In this document: piece after piece, positions 1 through 8,849 of the stretch
Layout: the number at the start of each line of letters is the position of its first letter
Position numbering within the stretch: position 1 is the first letter of the stretch
Origin: Adhaeribacter terrigena
GTDB lineage: Bacteria > Bacteroidota > Bacteroidia > Cytophagales > Hymenobacteraceae
Assembly: GCF_016623615.1 (NCBI RefSeq)
Contig: NZ_JAEHFX010000001.1
Span: 558,001 to 622,000 of the forward strand
DNA length: 64,000 nucleotides
Reading direction: 5' to 3'
Made by a program: the position numbers and the translations under genes
Notes under the pieces: model-generated
The model's database searches: none
The model's input: the letters and a program-made list of their open reading frames with translations, nothing else
What the model was told of the DNA's origin: nothing

Positions 1-2
1 GC

Positions 3-227
3 TACGCCTCATCTGAATTATGCCACCTAGATAATTCAAGTTATTATAAATATTGCCTGCAACAGAACATTTACAAACACATAGTTGAAACTGAGTATTC
101 AATGAAAATATCCTCAATGAAGTTAGTCGTGTTACACGAAAACTATTCTAACTATCATATTGTGGATGTACCTAAAATGGAGAAAGAAACCAACATAATT
201 TTAAACTCACTCAAAGTAAAAATCTGA
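3..227 (+). CDS. 3' end of a probable PD-(D/E)XK-type nuclease (partial)
   Basis: The frame is open from the window edge to a TGA at 225-227, one base before the next ATG, so this is the C-terminal ~74 residues of a gene that starts outside the window. The visible part has a Y-x-LQ-x-N-IY-x-x-IVE segment followed by two hydrophobic strands (LVVLHEN, HIVDVP). That pattern resembles the helix and strands after the catalytic core of RecB/Cas4-like PD-(D/E)XK nucleases of phage or defence origin. The catalytic residues are not in the window, so the family is inferred. The 1-bp gap to the helicase gene suggests one operon and translational coupling. Confidence 0.5.
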   Translation, partial: YASSELCHLDNSSYYKYCLQQNIYKHIVETEYSMKISSMKLVVLHENYSNYHIVDVPKMEKETNIILNSLKVKI

Positions 228-228
228 T

Positions 229-2067
229 ATGGACATATTAAAAGAATTCCAGGCTGCAATTGAAATTGAATTTGCTAAAAATCTTCAGGAGTTTGAAGAG
301 CAAAAGAAACTACCTTTAGACGAAAAGGTGGCTAAGGGTGTTACTATGACTAACCTAAAGGTTGAATTTGACTTTTATAATGGTTTGCCGAATCAGTATT
401 GTTATTCGTTGTCAGGTTCTCAAGGATACATTTCGTCAGCGAAGATACTTTGTGACAACAATATCTCGAAATTCAAAGAAGGCAGCTCTGTTATTTTGAG
501 TAATGGTGCACATCACTTTGAAATGGATATTGAAGAAGATAGTACAGAAAACTTTATTCTTAAACCCAGCGACTTCAATGTAAAGCACTGTTACATTGAC
601 ACCAATAACTATCCAAATAATAATTGGGAAATAAATGCAGTAAATTCAGACATCAGCACTAAACTTCTTTTATATACTGGTGAAATTTTAAAAAACAAAG
701 AAACAACGCTACGTAAAATTGATGACTTTTTAAACGGAATAACCAAAAATCACTTTCAAGATTATTCCCAAAAAAATGGCTACTTAAACGATTCGCAAAA
801 CTCGGCTTATTTGAAAGCCATAAATGCGAGTGATTTTTGCCTTATTCAGGGTCCTCCTGGAACTGGTAAAACCGAAACCATCGGAAACATCGCAAAGCAC
901 CTTATTGATTGTGGCTTAAAAGTATTCATTACTGCTCCAACTCATACGGCCATCAATAACTGTTTAAAAGCTGTTGCTTTAAAAGTTAAAGACAGTAGCA
1001 AAGTGATAAAGATTGGGGAAAAAGCAAGTAATAAAGAAGTACAGGAGAATCAATATGTGAGTAAGAAATCACGAGTAACATACTCCAGTTATTTAAATAA
1101 TTCCAGCTACAGCCAAAAAGGTATTGCAATAGGCTCAACAGCTTATTCGCTTTGTTATCCTGGTAGTAAAAAGCTTGACGGATGGGAGTTTGATGTTTGT
1201 ATTATAGATGAAGCGTCTCAATTGAGTATTCCATTATCCATAGCAGCAATGAGCAGGACAGGAAAATATATTTTCGTTGGCGATCACAAGCAACTTGACC
1301 CGATTATTCCAAAGGGTTCAAATAATGAGATGTTTGCAGAATCGATTTTTAGTAGACTGGCACGCATTTATCCCAACGAAATAAATCTCTTGAATACTTC
1401 CTATCGCCTTAATAACTCCCTCATTAAAATTCCAAACACCTTGTTTTATGAGAATCTACTTCAATCGGCTTCTTCTACACTAGAGGATAACTCGCAATAT
1501 ATTTGCAATTATCAATCTGAAATTTTAAATAGTGATGCTCATAAACTTATATTGCACAATGTTTTTGATGGAAATCATCGTTCACAACACGAGTCAAAGA
1601 TGGTTGCAGGTTTAGTTTCAGACCTCTTGCAAAACGGCGTGAATATCAAAGATATTGGTATTATGTCGCCATACAGAGCGCAAGTGAGGGAAATTAAAAA
1701 AGAGGTTAAAAAAGTACTGCCAAGGAGTATAATTAATCCATTCGAAACCTTACTTGTAGATACGGTTGATAGTATGCAGGGGCAGGAGAGGAATTATATC
1801 ATTTACAGTTTGGCTAACTCTCATCCACTTGAATCCATGAGGCGATTAGACTTTTTCTACAGCCCAAATAGATTGAATGTGGCCATTACCAGAGCAATTA
1901 AAAAATGTTTTGTAATAGCTAACAAAAAGGTGTTTGACATAATAGATGATGAGTTAAAAGTTCACAAGGAATATCAAGATATAAAAGACAATCTTGACGT
2001 ATTTAAACGATATTATTCTCTCTCTTCAAAAGCAGAGATAAACCAAACTGTAGAAGCAGAATGGTAA
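229..2067 (+). CDS. SF1 UPF1/DNA2-like helicase (AAA domain)
   Basis: 612-residue superfamily 1 helicase. Motif I GPPGTGKT is at about 208-215 and motif II (IIDEASQL) near 326-333. These are followed by VGDHKQL (motif III), a YRLN motif IV region, SPYRAQ, SMQGQE (motif V) and NVAITRA (motif VI). This order is that of the UPF1/DNA2/SMUBP2 group (AAA_11/AAA_12). The N-terminal ~190 residues contain no domain I recognise and may bind nucleic acid or a partner. The gene follows a probable nuclease with almost no gap, and such nuclease-helicase pairs are common in defence islands. A defence role is inferred only. The ATG at 229 is favoured by its tight junction to the upstream gene. A terminator hairpin follows at 2165-2197. 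Confidence 0.85.
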   Translation: MDILKEFQAAIEIEFAKNLQEFEEQKKLPLDEKVAKGVTMTNLKVEFDFYNGLPNQYCYSLSGSQGYISSAKILCDNNISKFKEGSSVILSNGAHHFEMDIEEDSTENFILKPSDFNVKHCYIDTNNYPNNNWEINAVNSDISTKLLLYTGEILKNKETTLRKIDDFLNGITKNHFQDYSQKNGYLNDSQNSAYLKAINASDFCLIQGPPGTGKTETIGNIAKHLIDCGLKVFITAPTHTAINNCLKAVALKVKDSSKVIKIGEKASNKEVQENQYVSKKSRVTYSSYLNNSSYSQKGIAIGSTAYSLCYPGSKKLDGWEFDVCIIDEASQLSIPLSIAAMSRTGKYIFVGDHKQLDPIIPKGSNNEMFAESIFSRLARIYPNEINLLNTSYRLNNSLIKIPNTLFYENLLQSASSTLEDNSQYICNYQSEILNSDAHKLILHNVFDGNHRSQHESKMVAGLVSDLLQNGVNIKDIGIMSPYRAQVREIKKEVKKVLPRSIINPFETLLVDTVDSMQGQERNYIIYSLANSHPLESMRRLDFFYSPNRLNVAITRAIKKCFVIANKKVFDIIDDELKVHKEYQDIKDNLDVFKRYYSLSSKAEINQTVEAEW

Positions 2068-2164
2068 TTGTATAGCCTTAACACGATTATGCGTTGAGCG
2101 CTATAGGAAGGCTATATACAACTGTATTCCGACTTTTTCAGCCCGGAACCCTACCGTTTAAAAC

Positions 2165-2197
2165 AAAAAAAGCCCCGAAGCAATTCGGGGCTTTTTT
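2165..2197. terminator. Bidirectional intrinsic terminator
   Basis: A hairpin of AGCCCCGAA and TTCGGGGCT is flanked by an A-run on the left and a T-run on the right, between the convergent helicase and clpC genes. It can therefore serve both strands. Confidence 0.8.
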
Positions 2198-2215
2198 AAT
2201 GGGATTTAAGAAAAC

Positions 2216-4810
2216 TTATTCCGATGCTTTCGGATCGGTTGGGGTTGGTTCTGAAGTTTCCGGCAGTTCGTCGGAAGCGCTTTTCGGGGCACCGTCTTTC
2301 GATTTTTCGGAAGAGAAGCTCAGTTGTTCTTTGCCTTCTTCGTAATCTACTTTTATAACGTCACCCTGCGCCATTTCGGCTTTCAGGATCTCTTCCGCGA
2401 TTGGATCTTCGATGTATTTCTGAATGGCCCGGTTCAGCGGACGCGCGCCGTATTTCGGATCGTATCCTTTTTCGGCTACAAAGTCTTTTGCTTTTTCGGT
2501 GAGCTCAATTTTGTAACCCAAGGCCTGCACGCGTTTGTAGAGTTTGCCTAATGAAATATCGATGATCTTGAAGATATCTTCTTTGGCCAGCGAGTTGAAC
2601 ACGATGATATCGTCCAGACGGTTCAGGAATTCCGGCGAGAAGGTTTTCTTCAGGGAATTCTGAATGGTTGACTTCATGATATCGTCCATGTTTTCCTGGC
2701 GCGCCTTATTGGCAAAACCAATACCGGCTCCGAAGTCTTGCAGATCTCTGGCGCCAATGTTCGAAGTCATGATGATGATCGTGTTCCGGAAATCTACTTT
2801 GCGACCCAAGCCATCGGTTAAGATACCATCGTCTAACACCTGTAAAAGCAGGTTGTAAACATCCGGGTGCGCTTTTTCGATCTCATCTAAGAGCACTACC
2901 GAATACGGCTTTCTGCGGATCTTCTCGGTCAGCTGACCGCCTTCTTCGTATCCTACGTAGCCCGGAGGCGCTCCCACCAAACGCGATACGGAGAATTTCT
3001 CCATGTATTCGCTCATGTCAATTCGTACCAGAGAATCTTCTTTGTCGAACAGATACGTAGCAAGCACTTTCGCTAATTCGGTTTTACCAACGCCAGTAGG
3101 GCCTAAGAATACGAACGAACCGATCGGTTTTTTCGGATCTTTCAGACCCACGCGGGTACGCTGAATGGCTTTTACCAATTGCTGAATGGCGCGGTCCTGA
3201 CCGATCACTTTGCCTTTCAGCTCGGTGCCCATGTTCAGGAGCTTGGCGCTTTCGTTCTGCGCTACGCGGCTTACCGGAATTCCCGTCATCATGGCAATTA
3301 CTTCGGCCACGTTTTCTTCCTTCACGGTATAGCGTTTTTTCTTGGTTTCTTCTTCCCAGTTTGCTTTCGCTTTATCCAGCTGATCGATGAGTTTTTTCTC
3401 TTTATCGCGGAGCTGGGCAGCTTCTTCGTATTTCTGGCTTTTTACCACCTGGTTTTTCTCTACCTTAATATTTTCGATAGATTCTTCCAGTTTCAGGATG
3501 TCTTCCGGCACCACAATGTTGTTGATGTGCACGCGGGCACCGGCTTCGTCCAGAATATCGATGGCTTTATCCGGCAGGAAACGGTCAGACATGTATCTAT
3601 CCGATAACTTCACGCAAGCCTCAATGGCCTTGTCGGTGTACATTACGTGGTGGTGATCCTGGTATTTATCTTTGATGTTGTGCAGAATTTCCACGGTTTC
3701 TTCCGGCGTAGTTGGGTCTACCATCACGATCTGGAAACGACGGGCCAACGCACCATCTTTCTCGATGTACTGACGGTATTCATCCAGGGTAGTAGCGCCG
3801 ATGCATTGGATTTCGCCGCGGGCCAAAGCCGGCTTGAACATGTTCGAAGCATCCAAAGAACCAGAGGCACCACCGGCACCAACAATCGTGTGGAGCTCAT
3901 CGATGAAGAGAATCACGTCCGGCGATTTTTCCAGTTCGTTCATCACCGCTTTCATGCGTTCTTCGAACTGACCACGGTATTTCGTGCCGGCAACCAGAGA
4001 AGCCAGATCCAAGGTAACTACGCGCTTGTTAAAAAGCACGCGGCTTACTTTTTTCTGAATGATTCTTAACGCTAAACCTTCGGCAATGGCAGTTTTACCA
4101 ACGCCCGGCTCACCAATAAGGATCGGGTTATTTTTCTTACGGCGGCTCAATACTTGGGCTACGCGTTCAATTTCTTTTTCGCGGCCCACGATCGGGTCGA
4201 GCTTATCTTCTTCGGCCAGTTTCGTTAAGTCGCGGCCGAAATTATCGAGTACCGGAGTACGGGATTTTTCGCCGGGCTTTTTGGCAGTGGAACTTCCGGA
4301 ACGGGAAGAAGCACTGCTGCCGAATAATTTGTCGTCGTCGTTGTCGTCAGTATCTGAAGAGGCAATGGGGTTGTTCTGCTGATAGTCCAGCGAATCTCTG
4401 ATAGCTTCGTAGTTCACGTTAAATTTGGCTAGAGTTTGAGATGAAATATTGTCTTCGTCCCGGAGGATGGAGAGTAATAAGTGTTCAGTGCCGATAATAT
4501 CGCTTTTGAAGATCTTGGCCTCCAGGTACGTAATTTTCAGTACTTTTTCGGTTTGCTTCGTGAGCGGAATACTGCCGGTTATGTTGGTATTCGGAGAAGC
4601 GGTATTGCGGGTTGCCTGTTCGATGGAATATTTTAATTCGTCGATGGAAACGCCGAGTTTTTTGAGCAGGGCAATGGCGGTTCCTTCCCCTTCGCGGATC
4701 ATGCCCAGCAAAAGGTGTTCGGTTCCTATATAGTCGTGCCCAAGGCGAATGGCTTCTTCGCGGCTAAGCGAGATCACTTCTTTCACCCGGTTAGAAAATT
4801 TAGCTTCCAT
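2216..4810 (-). CDS. clpC: ATP-dependent Clp protease ATP-binding subunit ClpC
   Basis: 864-residue Hsp100 unfoldase of the ClpC type, which feeds substrates to ClpP in the cytoplasm. Two N-terminal Clp repeats occupy about residues 1-70 and 78-145. AAA domain 1 has GEPGVGKT and LFIDELHT, a UVR-like coiled middle region lies around 440-475, and AAA domain 2 has GPTGVGKT and [13 protein letters not shown] loop after the second AAA Walker B region matches the ClpP-docking IGF/VGF loop. The C-terminal ~30 residues are Ser/Glu/Pro-rich, as in many Bacteroidetes ClpC proteins. The ATG at 4810 gives the standard ClpC N-terminus (MEAKFSNRV...). The gene appears monocistronic, with no CtsR/McsAB genes next to it. 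Confidence 0.97.
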   Translation of the reverse strand: MEAKFSNRVKEVISLSREEAIRLGHDYIGTEHLLLGMIREGEGTAIALLKKLGVSIDELKYSIEQATRNTASPNTNITGSIPLTKQTEKVLKITYLEAKIFKSDIIGTEHLLLSILRDEDNISSQTLAKFNVNYEAIRDSLDYQQNNPIASSDTDDNDDDKLFGSSASSRSGSSTAKKPGEKSRTPVLDNFGRDLTKLAEEDKLDPIVGREKEIERVAQVLSRRKKNNPILIGEPGVGKTAIAEGLALRIIQKKVSRVLFNKRVVTLDLASLVAGTKYRGQFEERMKAVMNELEKSPDVILFIDELHTIVGAGGASGSLDASNMFKPALARGEIQCIGATTLDEYRQYIEKDGALARRFQIVMVDPTTPEETVEILHNIKDKYQDHHHVMYTDKAIEACVKLSDRYMSDRFLPDKAIDILDEAGARVHINNIVVPEDILKLEESIENIKVEKNQVVKSQKYEEAAQLRDKEKKLIDQLDKAKANWEEETKKKRYTVKEENVAEVIAMMTGIPVSRVAQNESAKLLNMGTELKGKVIGQDRAIQQLVKAIQRTRVGLKDPKKPIGSFVFLGPTGVGKTELAKVLATYLFDKEDSLVRIDMSEYMEKFSVSRLVGAPPGYVGYEEGGQLTEKIRRKPYSVVLLDEIEKAHPDVYNLLLQVLDDGILTDGLGRKVDFRNTIIIMTSNIGARDLQDFGAGIGFANKARQENMDDIMKSTIQNSLKKTFSPEFLNRLDDIIVFNSLAKEDIFKIIDISLGKLYKRVQALGYKIELTEKAKDFVAEKGYDPKYGARPLNRAIQKYIEDPIAEEILKAEMAQGDVIKVDYEEGKEQLSFSSEKSKDGAPKSASDELPETSEPTPTDPKASE

Positions 4811-4906
4811 GTATATGTATTTGTAAAATAATTTATTTTTTTAACTGCTGCCGCACTTGCCGGAACCGTTTTCTTTTAATTTAAACAAACAGCCAGCCTT
4901 AATTGT

Positions 4907-5524
4907 TCAGGTTTGGAGATTGGCGCTTTGCTGGTAGCCGGCCGCTTCGGGGCCCTGGTTGAAGAGCAGGTCGAGCATGCTCAGGTTGGGTGCAAATTGC
5001 CTGCCAAACACCTGGTTATACGGTTTTAGTGTCAGGCTGTCAGGTGCTTTTTTCGGGTGAATGCCGGAACGTAAATCTTGTACTGGTTTCTCATATTTTT
5101 CCTCATAACGTTCGGTTAAACGCAGGGGTTTTGAAAATTTTAAAAATTTAATATATAAGCGCAGAAATTCGCGGTTCAATTCAAACAGGAAACGCGGTTG
5201 CTGCCGGTAAATTGCCTCAAAATAATCGGCATAGAACTCGAAATAAGGCGAATTGCCGTAGGCCGATTTTATCGTGCGCCAGTGCGTGTTCACCCAGTTC
5301 TGTTCGTAGTCTATTTCCAGTTCGGTAATTACGGTTTTGCGGTTGCCGCCTTTTACGGGTACGGTTAAGGCCAAAGGCCCTTGCGAGGTAAGAATATGGC
5401 AGCGGTTGCGGTAGCTTTGTTTTATATAGTTTTCGTGCGCTTCTATTAAAAGCTCATCGGCGTTAAAAGCGTGCTGAAACCAGGCAATGCTGGGGTGGTA
5501 GTGCAGTTCGGTTAGTAAAATCAT
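4907..5524 (-). CDS. WbqC-like family protein
   Basis: 205 residues from the ATG at 5524; the open frame extends further upstream, but that part is A/T-rich leader with no family similarity. The N-terminus (ELHYHPSIAWF), the central QSYRNR and LTVPVKGG stretches, and the WRTIKSAYGNSPYFEFY region are typical of WbqC. These are small proteins of uncertain enzymatic role, often linked to surface polysaccharide genes and here located near envelope genes. The divergent GWxTD gene starts 73 bp away, so the intergenic region must hold both promoters. A short perfect palindrome, CGGGAACTTCCCG, sits just upstream of the start at 5531-5543. Confidence 0.85.
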   Translation of the reverse strand: MILLTELHYHPSIAWFQHAFNADELLIEAHENYIKQSYRNRCHILTSQGPLALTVPVKGGNRKTVITELEIDYEQNWVNTHWRTIKSAYGNSPYFEFYADYFEAIYRQQPRFLFELNREFLRLYIKFLKFSKPLRLTERYEEKYEKPVQDLRSGIHPKKAPDSLTLKPYNQVFGRQFAPNLSMLDLLFNQGPEAAGYQQSANLQT

Positions 5525-5596
5525 AGCGTGGTTCGGGAACTTCCCGATTGCGATATTACTTATTTTACGTAACTTTAAGGTATTTATTGCAGACGT

Positions 5597-7126
5597 ATGT
5601 TTTTGAAACGTTTTACTTTTCTGGCCATTTTGGCTACCGTTTTTTCGGCCGCCCACGGCAAGCAACTCGACGCTACGTTCGATCTGGTGCGTTTTAAAGC
5701 CACCGACAAGCAGAATATGGTGGAACTGTATTGTTCGGTGAACGGCAATTCGGTGATCTATAAAAAAGTGCCCGGCGGTTATCAGGCTTCCGTGGCACTG
5801 GAAGTGCAGGCAGCCGATTCGGCCGGTATCCGCCATTTCGATAAGCTTTTAATGAAGTCGCCGGTAGTGCAGGATACGGCCGTTTTTCAGCCGGCTTTTA
5901 ACCTGCAGAAGCGTATTTTTCTGCCGAACGGTAACTTTAAATTCAGCATAAAAGCCCAGGATGCCAACAGCAAACAGCCGGCCAGCAATATTGAGCTGCC
6001 GCTGCTGGTAAACTATAAAAAGGATGCCGTGCAGCTCAGCGATATTCAGCTGATCGATTCGTATTCCAAATCTTCGGAGAAAAATGAATACACCAAAAAC
6101 GGGTATAAACTGGTAAGCTACGTTTCTAATTTTTACCCCAAAGGCCTGAACAAACTGAGTTTCTACACCGAAATTTATAACGCCGAAAACGTACTGGGCA
6201 AAGAGAAACCGATGGTGGTTTTTTACCGCATTGTGCCTACCCGCGACAATTTGGCCAAACTCACCATTGCCGGCCAGAAAGTGATGAAAGCCGCGCCGGC
6301 CAACGTGCTGCTGCAGGAACTGGATATTACTACGCTGGCTTCGGGAAATTACGATCTTTTTGTGGAAGTGCGCAACGAAGAAAACAAAGTGGTAGCTACG
6401 CAGCGCCGCCTCATTCAACGCAGCAATCCGCTTACCATAAACGAAGAAGTAGCTATAAATGCCGTAAGCCCGAATGTGAAAGACACCGATCTGCCGCCGG
6501 CATTTACCAACCTGGATTCCACTAAATTCGATCTTTACCTGTATTCGCTGAAACCGATCGCGAATGCTACGGAAAATGCGTTTATAGATAAAGTAGCCAA
6601 GAACGGCAGCAATTTTCAGAAACGGAGTTACCTGTATAATTTCTGGAAAAAACGCGACGACGAAAACCCGGAACGGGCATGGCTCGAGTACAAAACGCGG
6701 ATTGAAGTTGTGGAGAAATCATTCGCCAACCAGACTTTCCACGGGTATGAATGTGATCAGGGGCGCGTGTATCTGCAATACGGCCCGCCCAGCAAGATCA
6801 GCGACGAACGTACCGACGTAAACCGCAGCTCGTCGCGTAACACCGATTCACGCCCTTACCAGATCTGGCAATATTATACGTTAGGCGATCAGCGGAACCG
6901 CATGTTTGCGTTTGTGGAAATGAATTTAGGTAACTGTTATTCGCTGCTGCATTCTACGGCTAAAGGGGAAATTAACAATGTAGCCTGGCGGGCACAAGCC
7001 AGGTATAAATATGCAGGCTCCAAAAATCAGAGTGGTTTCGATCGTGATTCTGAACAAGGCAGCTATTTAGACAGCGAAGGCAACGAAACGCAAACGCCGG
7101 GGCAACGCCTGCCGCAGAACCGCTAA
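5597..7126 (+). CDS. GWxTD domain-containing protein
   Basis: 509-residue exported protein with an N-terminal signal peptide (MFLKRFTFLAILATVFSAAHG). It has a long beta-rich middle and a C-terminal GWxTD-type domain at roughly 370-480, recognisable from WLEYKTRIEVVEKSF, GYECDQGRVYLQYGPP and the QIWQYY strand. GWxTD domains are widespread in Bacteroidetes/Chlorobi secreted proteins, but their function is unknown. A TAACTTTA element (one mismatch from TAnnTTTG) lies at about 5569-5576, 20 bp before the ATG. The next gene starts 9 bp after the stop, so the two are probably co-transcribed. Confidence 0.85.
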   Translation: MFLKRFTFLAILATVFSAAHGKQLDATFDLVRFKATDKQNMVELYCSVNGNSVIYKKVPGGYQASVALEVQAADSAGIRHFDKLLMKSPVVQDTAVFQPAFNLQKRIFLPNGNFKFSIKAQDANSKQPASNIELPLLVNYKKDAVQLSDIQLIDSYSKSSEKNEYTKNGYKLVSYVSNFYPKGLNKLSFYTEIYNAENVLGKEKPMVVFYRIVPTRDNLAKLTIAGQKVMKAAPANVLLQELDITTLASGNYDLFVEVRNEENKVVATQRRLIQRSNPLTINEEVAINAVSPNVKDTDLPPAFTNLDSTKFDLYLYSLKPIANATENAFIDKVAKNGSNFQKRSYLYNFWKKRDDENPERAWLEYKTRIEVVEKSFANQTFHGYECDQGRVYLQYGPPSKISDERTDVNRSSSRNTDSRPYQIWQYYTLGDQRNRMFAFVEMNLGNCYSLLHSTAKGEINNVAWRAQARYKYAGSKNQSGFDRDSEQGSYLDSEGNETQTPGQRLPQNR

Positions 7127-7135
7127 GTTATTGGC

Positions 7136-8047
7136 ATGCAGGCGTACCCTCCTAAAAAACGTTATTACCCGTTGTGGTGGCTTTTGCTGGCCGTTTCCAG
7201 GTTGCCGTTTCCGTTGCTGTATTTACTTTCCGACTTTTTATGCCTGATCCTGTACCGTTTTATCGGGTATCGAAAAAAAGTGGTCAGGTTGAATCTGGAA
7301 CGGAGTTTCCCGGAAAAAACGGCGGTCGAAATTGAAAGCCTGATTCCCGCTTTTTACCATAACCTTTGCGACGTAATTGTAGAAACTCTGAAGCTGGCTA
7401 CCATTACAAAGGCCGAAATGCGAGGAAGAACCAGCCATCCCGATTCAGAAGTTTTTGTAAAGGCCGCATCAGCCGGTCCGGTTATAATTCTGGGTTCGCA
7501 CCAGGCTAACTGGGAGTGGGCTTTGCCCGGCGCGGCGGCGCATTTCAGCTTTCCGGCCGATGGTATTTATAAAGTCCTGAATAACGAATTTTTCGAATGG
7601 TTCATGCTCCGTACGCGTACGCGTTTCGGGCAGCATTTAATAAATATGAAAGACACGCTGAAGGATTTTATCCGCCGCAAAAATATTCCCCGGGCTATCA
7701 GCATGCTTTCGGACCAGACCCCGCCGCGCGGCGAAATCCAGTACTGGACCACCTTTCTGAACCAGGACACCGCTTTTTATGTAGGCGCCGACAAACTGGC
7801 AGCTACCTTTAAATACCCGGTTTTTTTCGTGGAATGTGTGCGGGTTAAAAGAGGCTTTTACGAATACCGCATTTCGCAGCTCTGGGACGGTAAAACAACG
7901 TTAGAAAACGAAGCATTCCCGATCACAGAACGCTATGCCCGCAAGCTCGAAAAGTCTGTGCAGGCAAATCCGGCGGCTTATTTATGGTCGCATAAACGCT
8001 GGAAACACGCCAGACCGGTTGCAAATGAAATGGCTGGGATGCAATAA
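7136..8047 (+). CDS. LpxL/HtrB-like lysophospholipid or lipid A acyltransferase
   Basis: 303-residue membrane-associated acyltransferase of the LpxL/HtrB/MsbB superfamily. Residues 12-45 form an N-terminal hydrophobic anchor. The catalytic HX4E motif is HQANWE at 122-127, preceded by the buried strand GPVIILGS, and a later SDQTPPRG segment matches the family's substrate loop. In Bacteroidetes these enzymes complete lipid A or acylate other lipids (ornithine/glycine lipids), and the exact acceptor cannot be read from sequence. It follows the GWxTD gene by 9 bp and ends in a strong hairpin terminator, so the pair likely forms an operon. Confidence 0.85.
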   Translation: MQAYPPKKRYYPLWWLLLAVSRLPFPLLYLLSDFLCLILYRFIGYRKKVVRLNLERSFPEKTAVEIESLIPAFYHNLCDVIVETLKLATITKAEMRGRTSHPDSEVFVKAASAGPVIILGSHQANWEWALPGAAAHFSFPADGIYKVLNNEFFEWFMLRTRTRFGQHLINMKDTLKDFIRRKNIPRAISMLSDQTPPRGEIQYWTTFLNQDTAFYVGADKLAATFKYPVFFVECVRVKRGFYEYRISQLWDGKTTLENEAFPITERYARKLEKSVQANPAAYLWSHKRWKHARPVANEMAGMQ

Positions 8048-8117
8048 AAAACGCTAGGCTTTCGGGCCTGAAAACTAAAAACGCTATACTTTTGAAGCCC
8101 AAAAGTATAGCGTTTTT
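8046..8117. repeat. Two tandem copies of the ~33-bp dispersed intergenic repeat; second copy doubles as terminator
   Basis: Copy 1 (about 8046-8076) and copy 2 (about 8077-8117) both contain AACGCTA, then a T-run and a GCC/A-run half. Copy 2 is extended into a near-perfect hairpin (AACGCTATACTTTTG and its complement) followed by nine T residues. It can therefore terminate both the acyltransferase gene and, on the other strand, the Sua5 gene. Confidence 0.75.
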
Positions 8118-8141
8118 TTTTTGCGTTGTGGAGCAACGTTT

Positions 8142-8774
8142 TTACAGATATTCCTCCAACTCACCGGCACCTTCGCGTACCACTTCAAAGGCATCGTCTA
8201 CGCAGTTTACAACCGTAGAAGCAATGTTGTTGCCGTAGCCGCCGTCTATCACGGCATCTACCAGGCCGCGGTATTTTTCATAGATCAGTTCCGGGTCGGT
8301 AGAATATTCAATTACCTCGTCTTCGTCATGAATGGAAGTGGAAATAATGGGGTTGCCGAGTTCGCGTACCAGCGTTAAGCAAATATCGTTTTCCGGCACC
8401 CGAATGCCCACGGTTTTCTTTTTGGCGCCGCCGAATTTGGGCACTTTGCTGCTCGCTTCCAGAATAAAGGTAAACGGGCCGGGCAAGGCTTTTTTCATTA
8501 CTTTATAGGTTTGCGTAGAAATGCCTTTGGCGTAATCGGAAATGTGCGTCAGGTCGGAGCAGATAAACGAAAGATTGGCTTTCTCGGGTTTAATGCCTTT
8601 TATCTGGCAGAGTTTTTCTACTGCGCGGGCGTTGTGCAGGTCGCAGCCAATGCCGTAAATGGTATCAGTGGGGTAAATAATAATGCCGCCCTGGCGTAAA
8701 ATATCCACTACTTCCAGGATCTTTTTCAGGGGCGGGTTCTCGGGATGAATTTTAATGAATTGAGCGTTTTTCAT
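8142..8774 (-). CDS. L-threonylcarbamoyladenylate synthase (Sua5/YciO/YrdC family)
   Basis: 210-residue YrdC-fold protein that makes threonylcarbamoyl-AMP for the t6A37 modification of tRNA. The family's nucleotide/threonine-binding features are visible: ILRQGGIIIYPTDTIYGIGCDL near the N-terminus, KGIKPEKANLSFICSDL, and the PGPFTFILEAS strand. Length fits the short YciO/YrdC form without a Sua5 C-terminal domain. The open frame continues to a TTG at 8795. However, a perfect TATTTTTG -7 promoter element (8793-8800 on the complement) puts the transcript start inside that extension, so the ATG at 8774 is chosen. Confidence 0.9.
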   Translation of the reverse strand: MKNAQFIKIHPENPPLKKILEVVDILRQGGIIIYPTDTIYGIGCDLHNARAVEKLCQIKGIKPEKANLSFICSDLTHISDYAKGISTQTYKVMKKALPGPFTFILEASSKVPKFGGAKKKTVGIRVPENDICLTLVRELGNPIISTSIHDEDEVIEYSTDPELIYEKYRGLVDAVIDGGYGNNIASTVVNCVDDAFEVVREGAGELEEYL

Positions 8775-8792
8775 AGGAAGGTTAAGGTAGCG

Positions 8793-8800
8793 CAAAAATA
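8793..8800 (-). promoter_or_regulatory. Bacteroidetes -7 promoter element for the Sua5 gene
   Basis: TATTTTTG on the minus strand is a perfect TAnnTTTG match, 18 bp before the ATG at 8774. It implies a very short leader. Confidence 0.6.
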
Positions 8801-8833
8801 AAAAAGGCTTCAGTTATTACTGAAGCCTTTTAA
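8799..8833 (-). terminator. Intrinsic terminator after the T9SS-secreted protein gene
   Basis: AAAAGGCTTCAG, a TTATTA loop, and CTGAAGCCTTTT form a perfect stem flanked by A/T runs, 17 bp beyond the stop at 8850 in the direction of transcription. It abuts the Sua5 promoter. Confidence 0.8.
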
Positions 8834-8849
8834 ATAAGTTTGGTTTCGC

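Noticed and set aside
2094-4733. Plus-strand open frames opposite clpC
   Set aside because: They lie wholly antisense to a clear ClpC coding region and encode low-complexity, family-free peptides.
5525-5836. N-terminal extension of the WbqC-like protein
   Set aside because: The extra ~104 residues run into the divergent GWxTD gene and its promoter and have no WbqC similarity; the ATG at 5524 begins the family's usual N-terminus.
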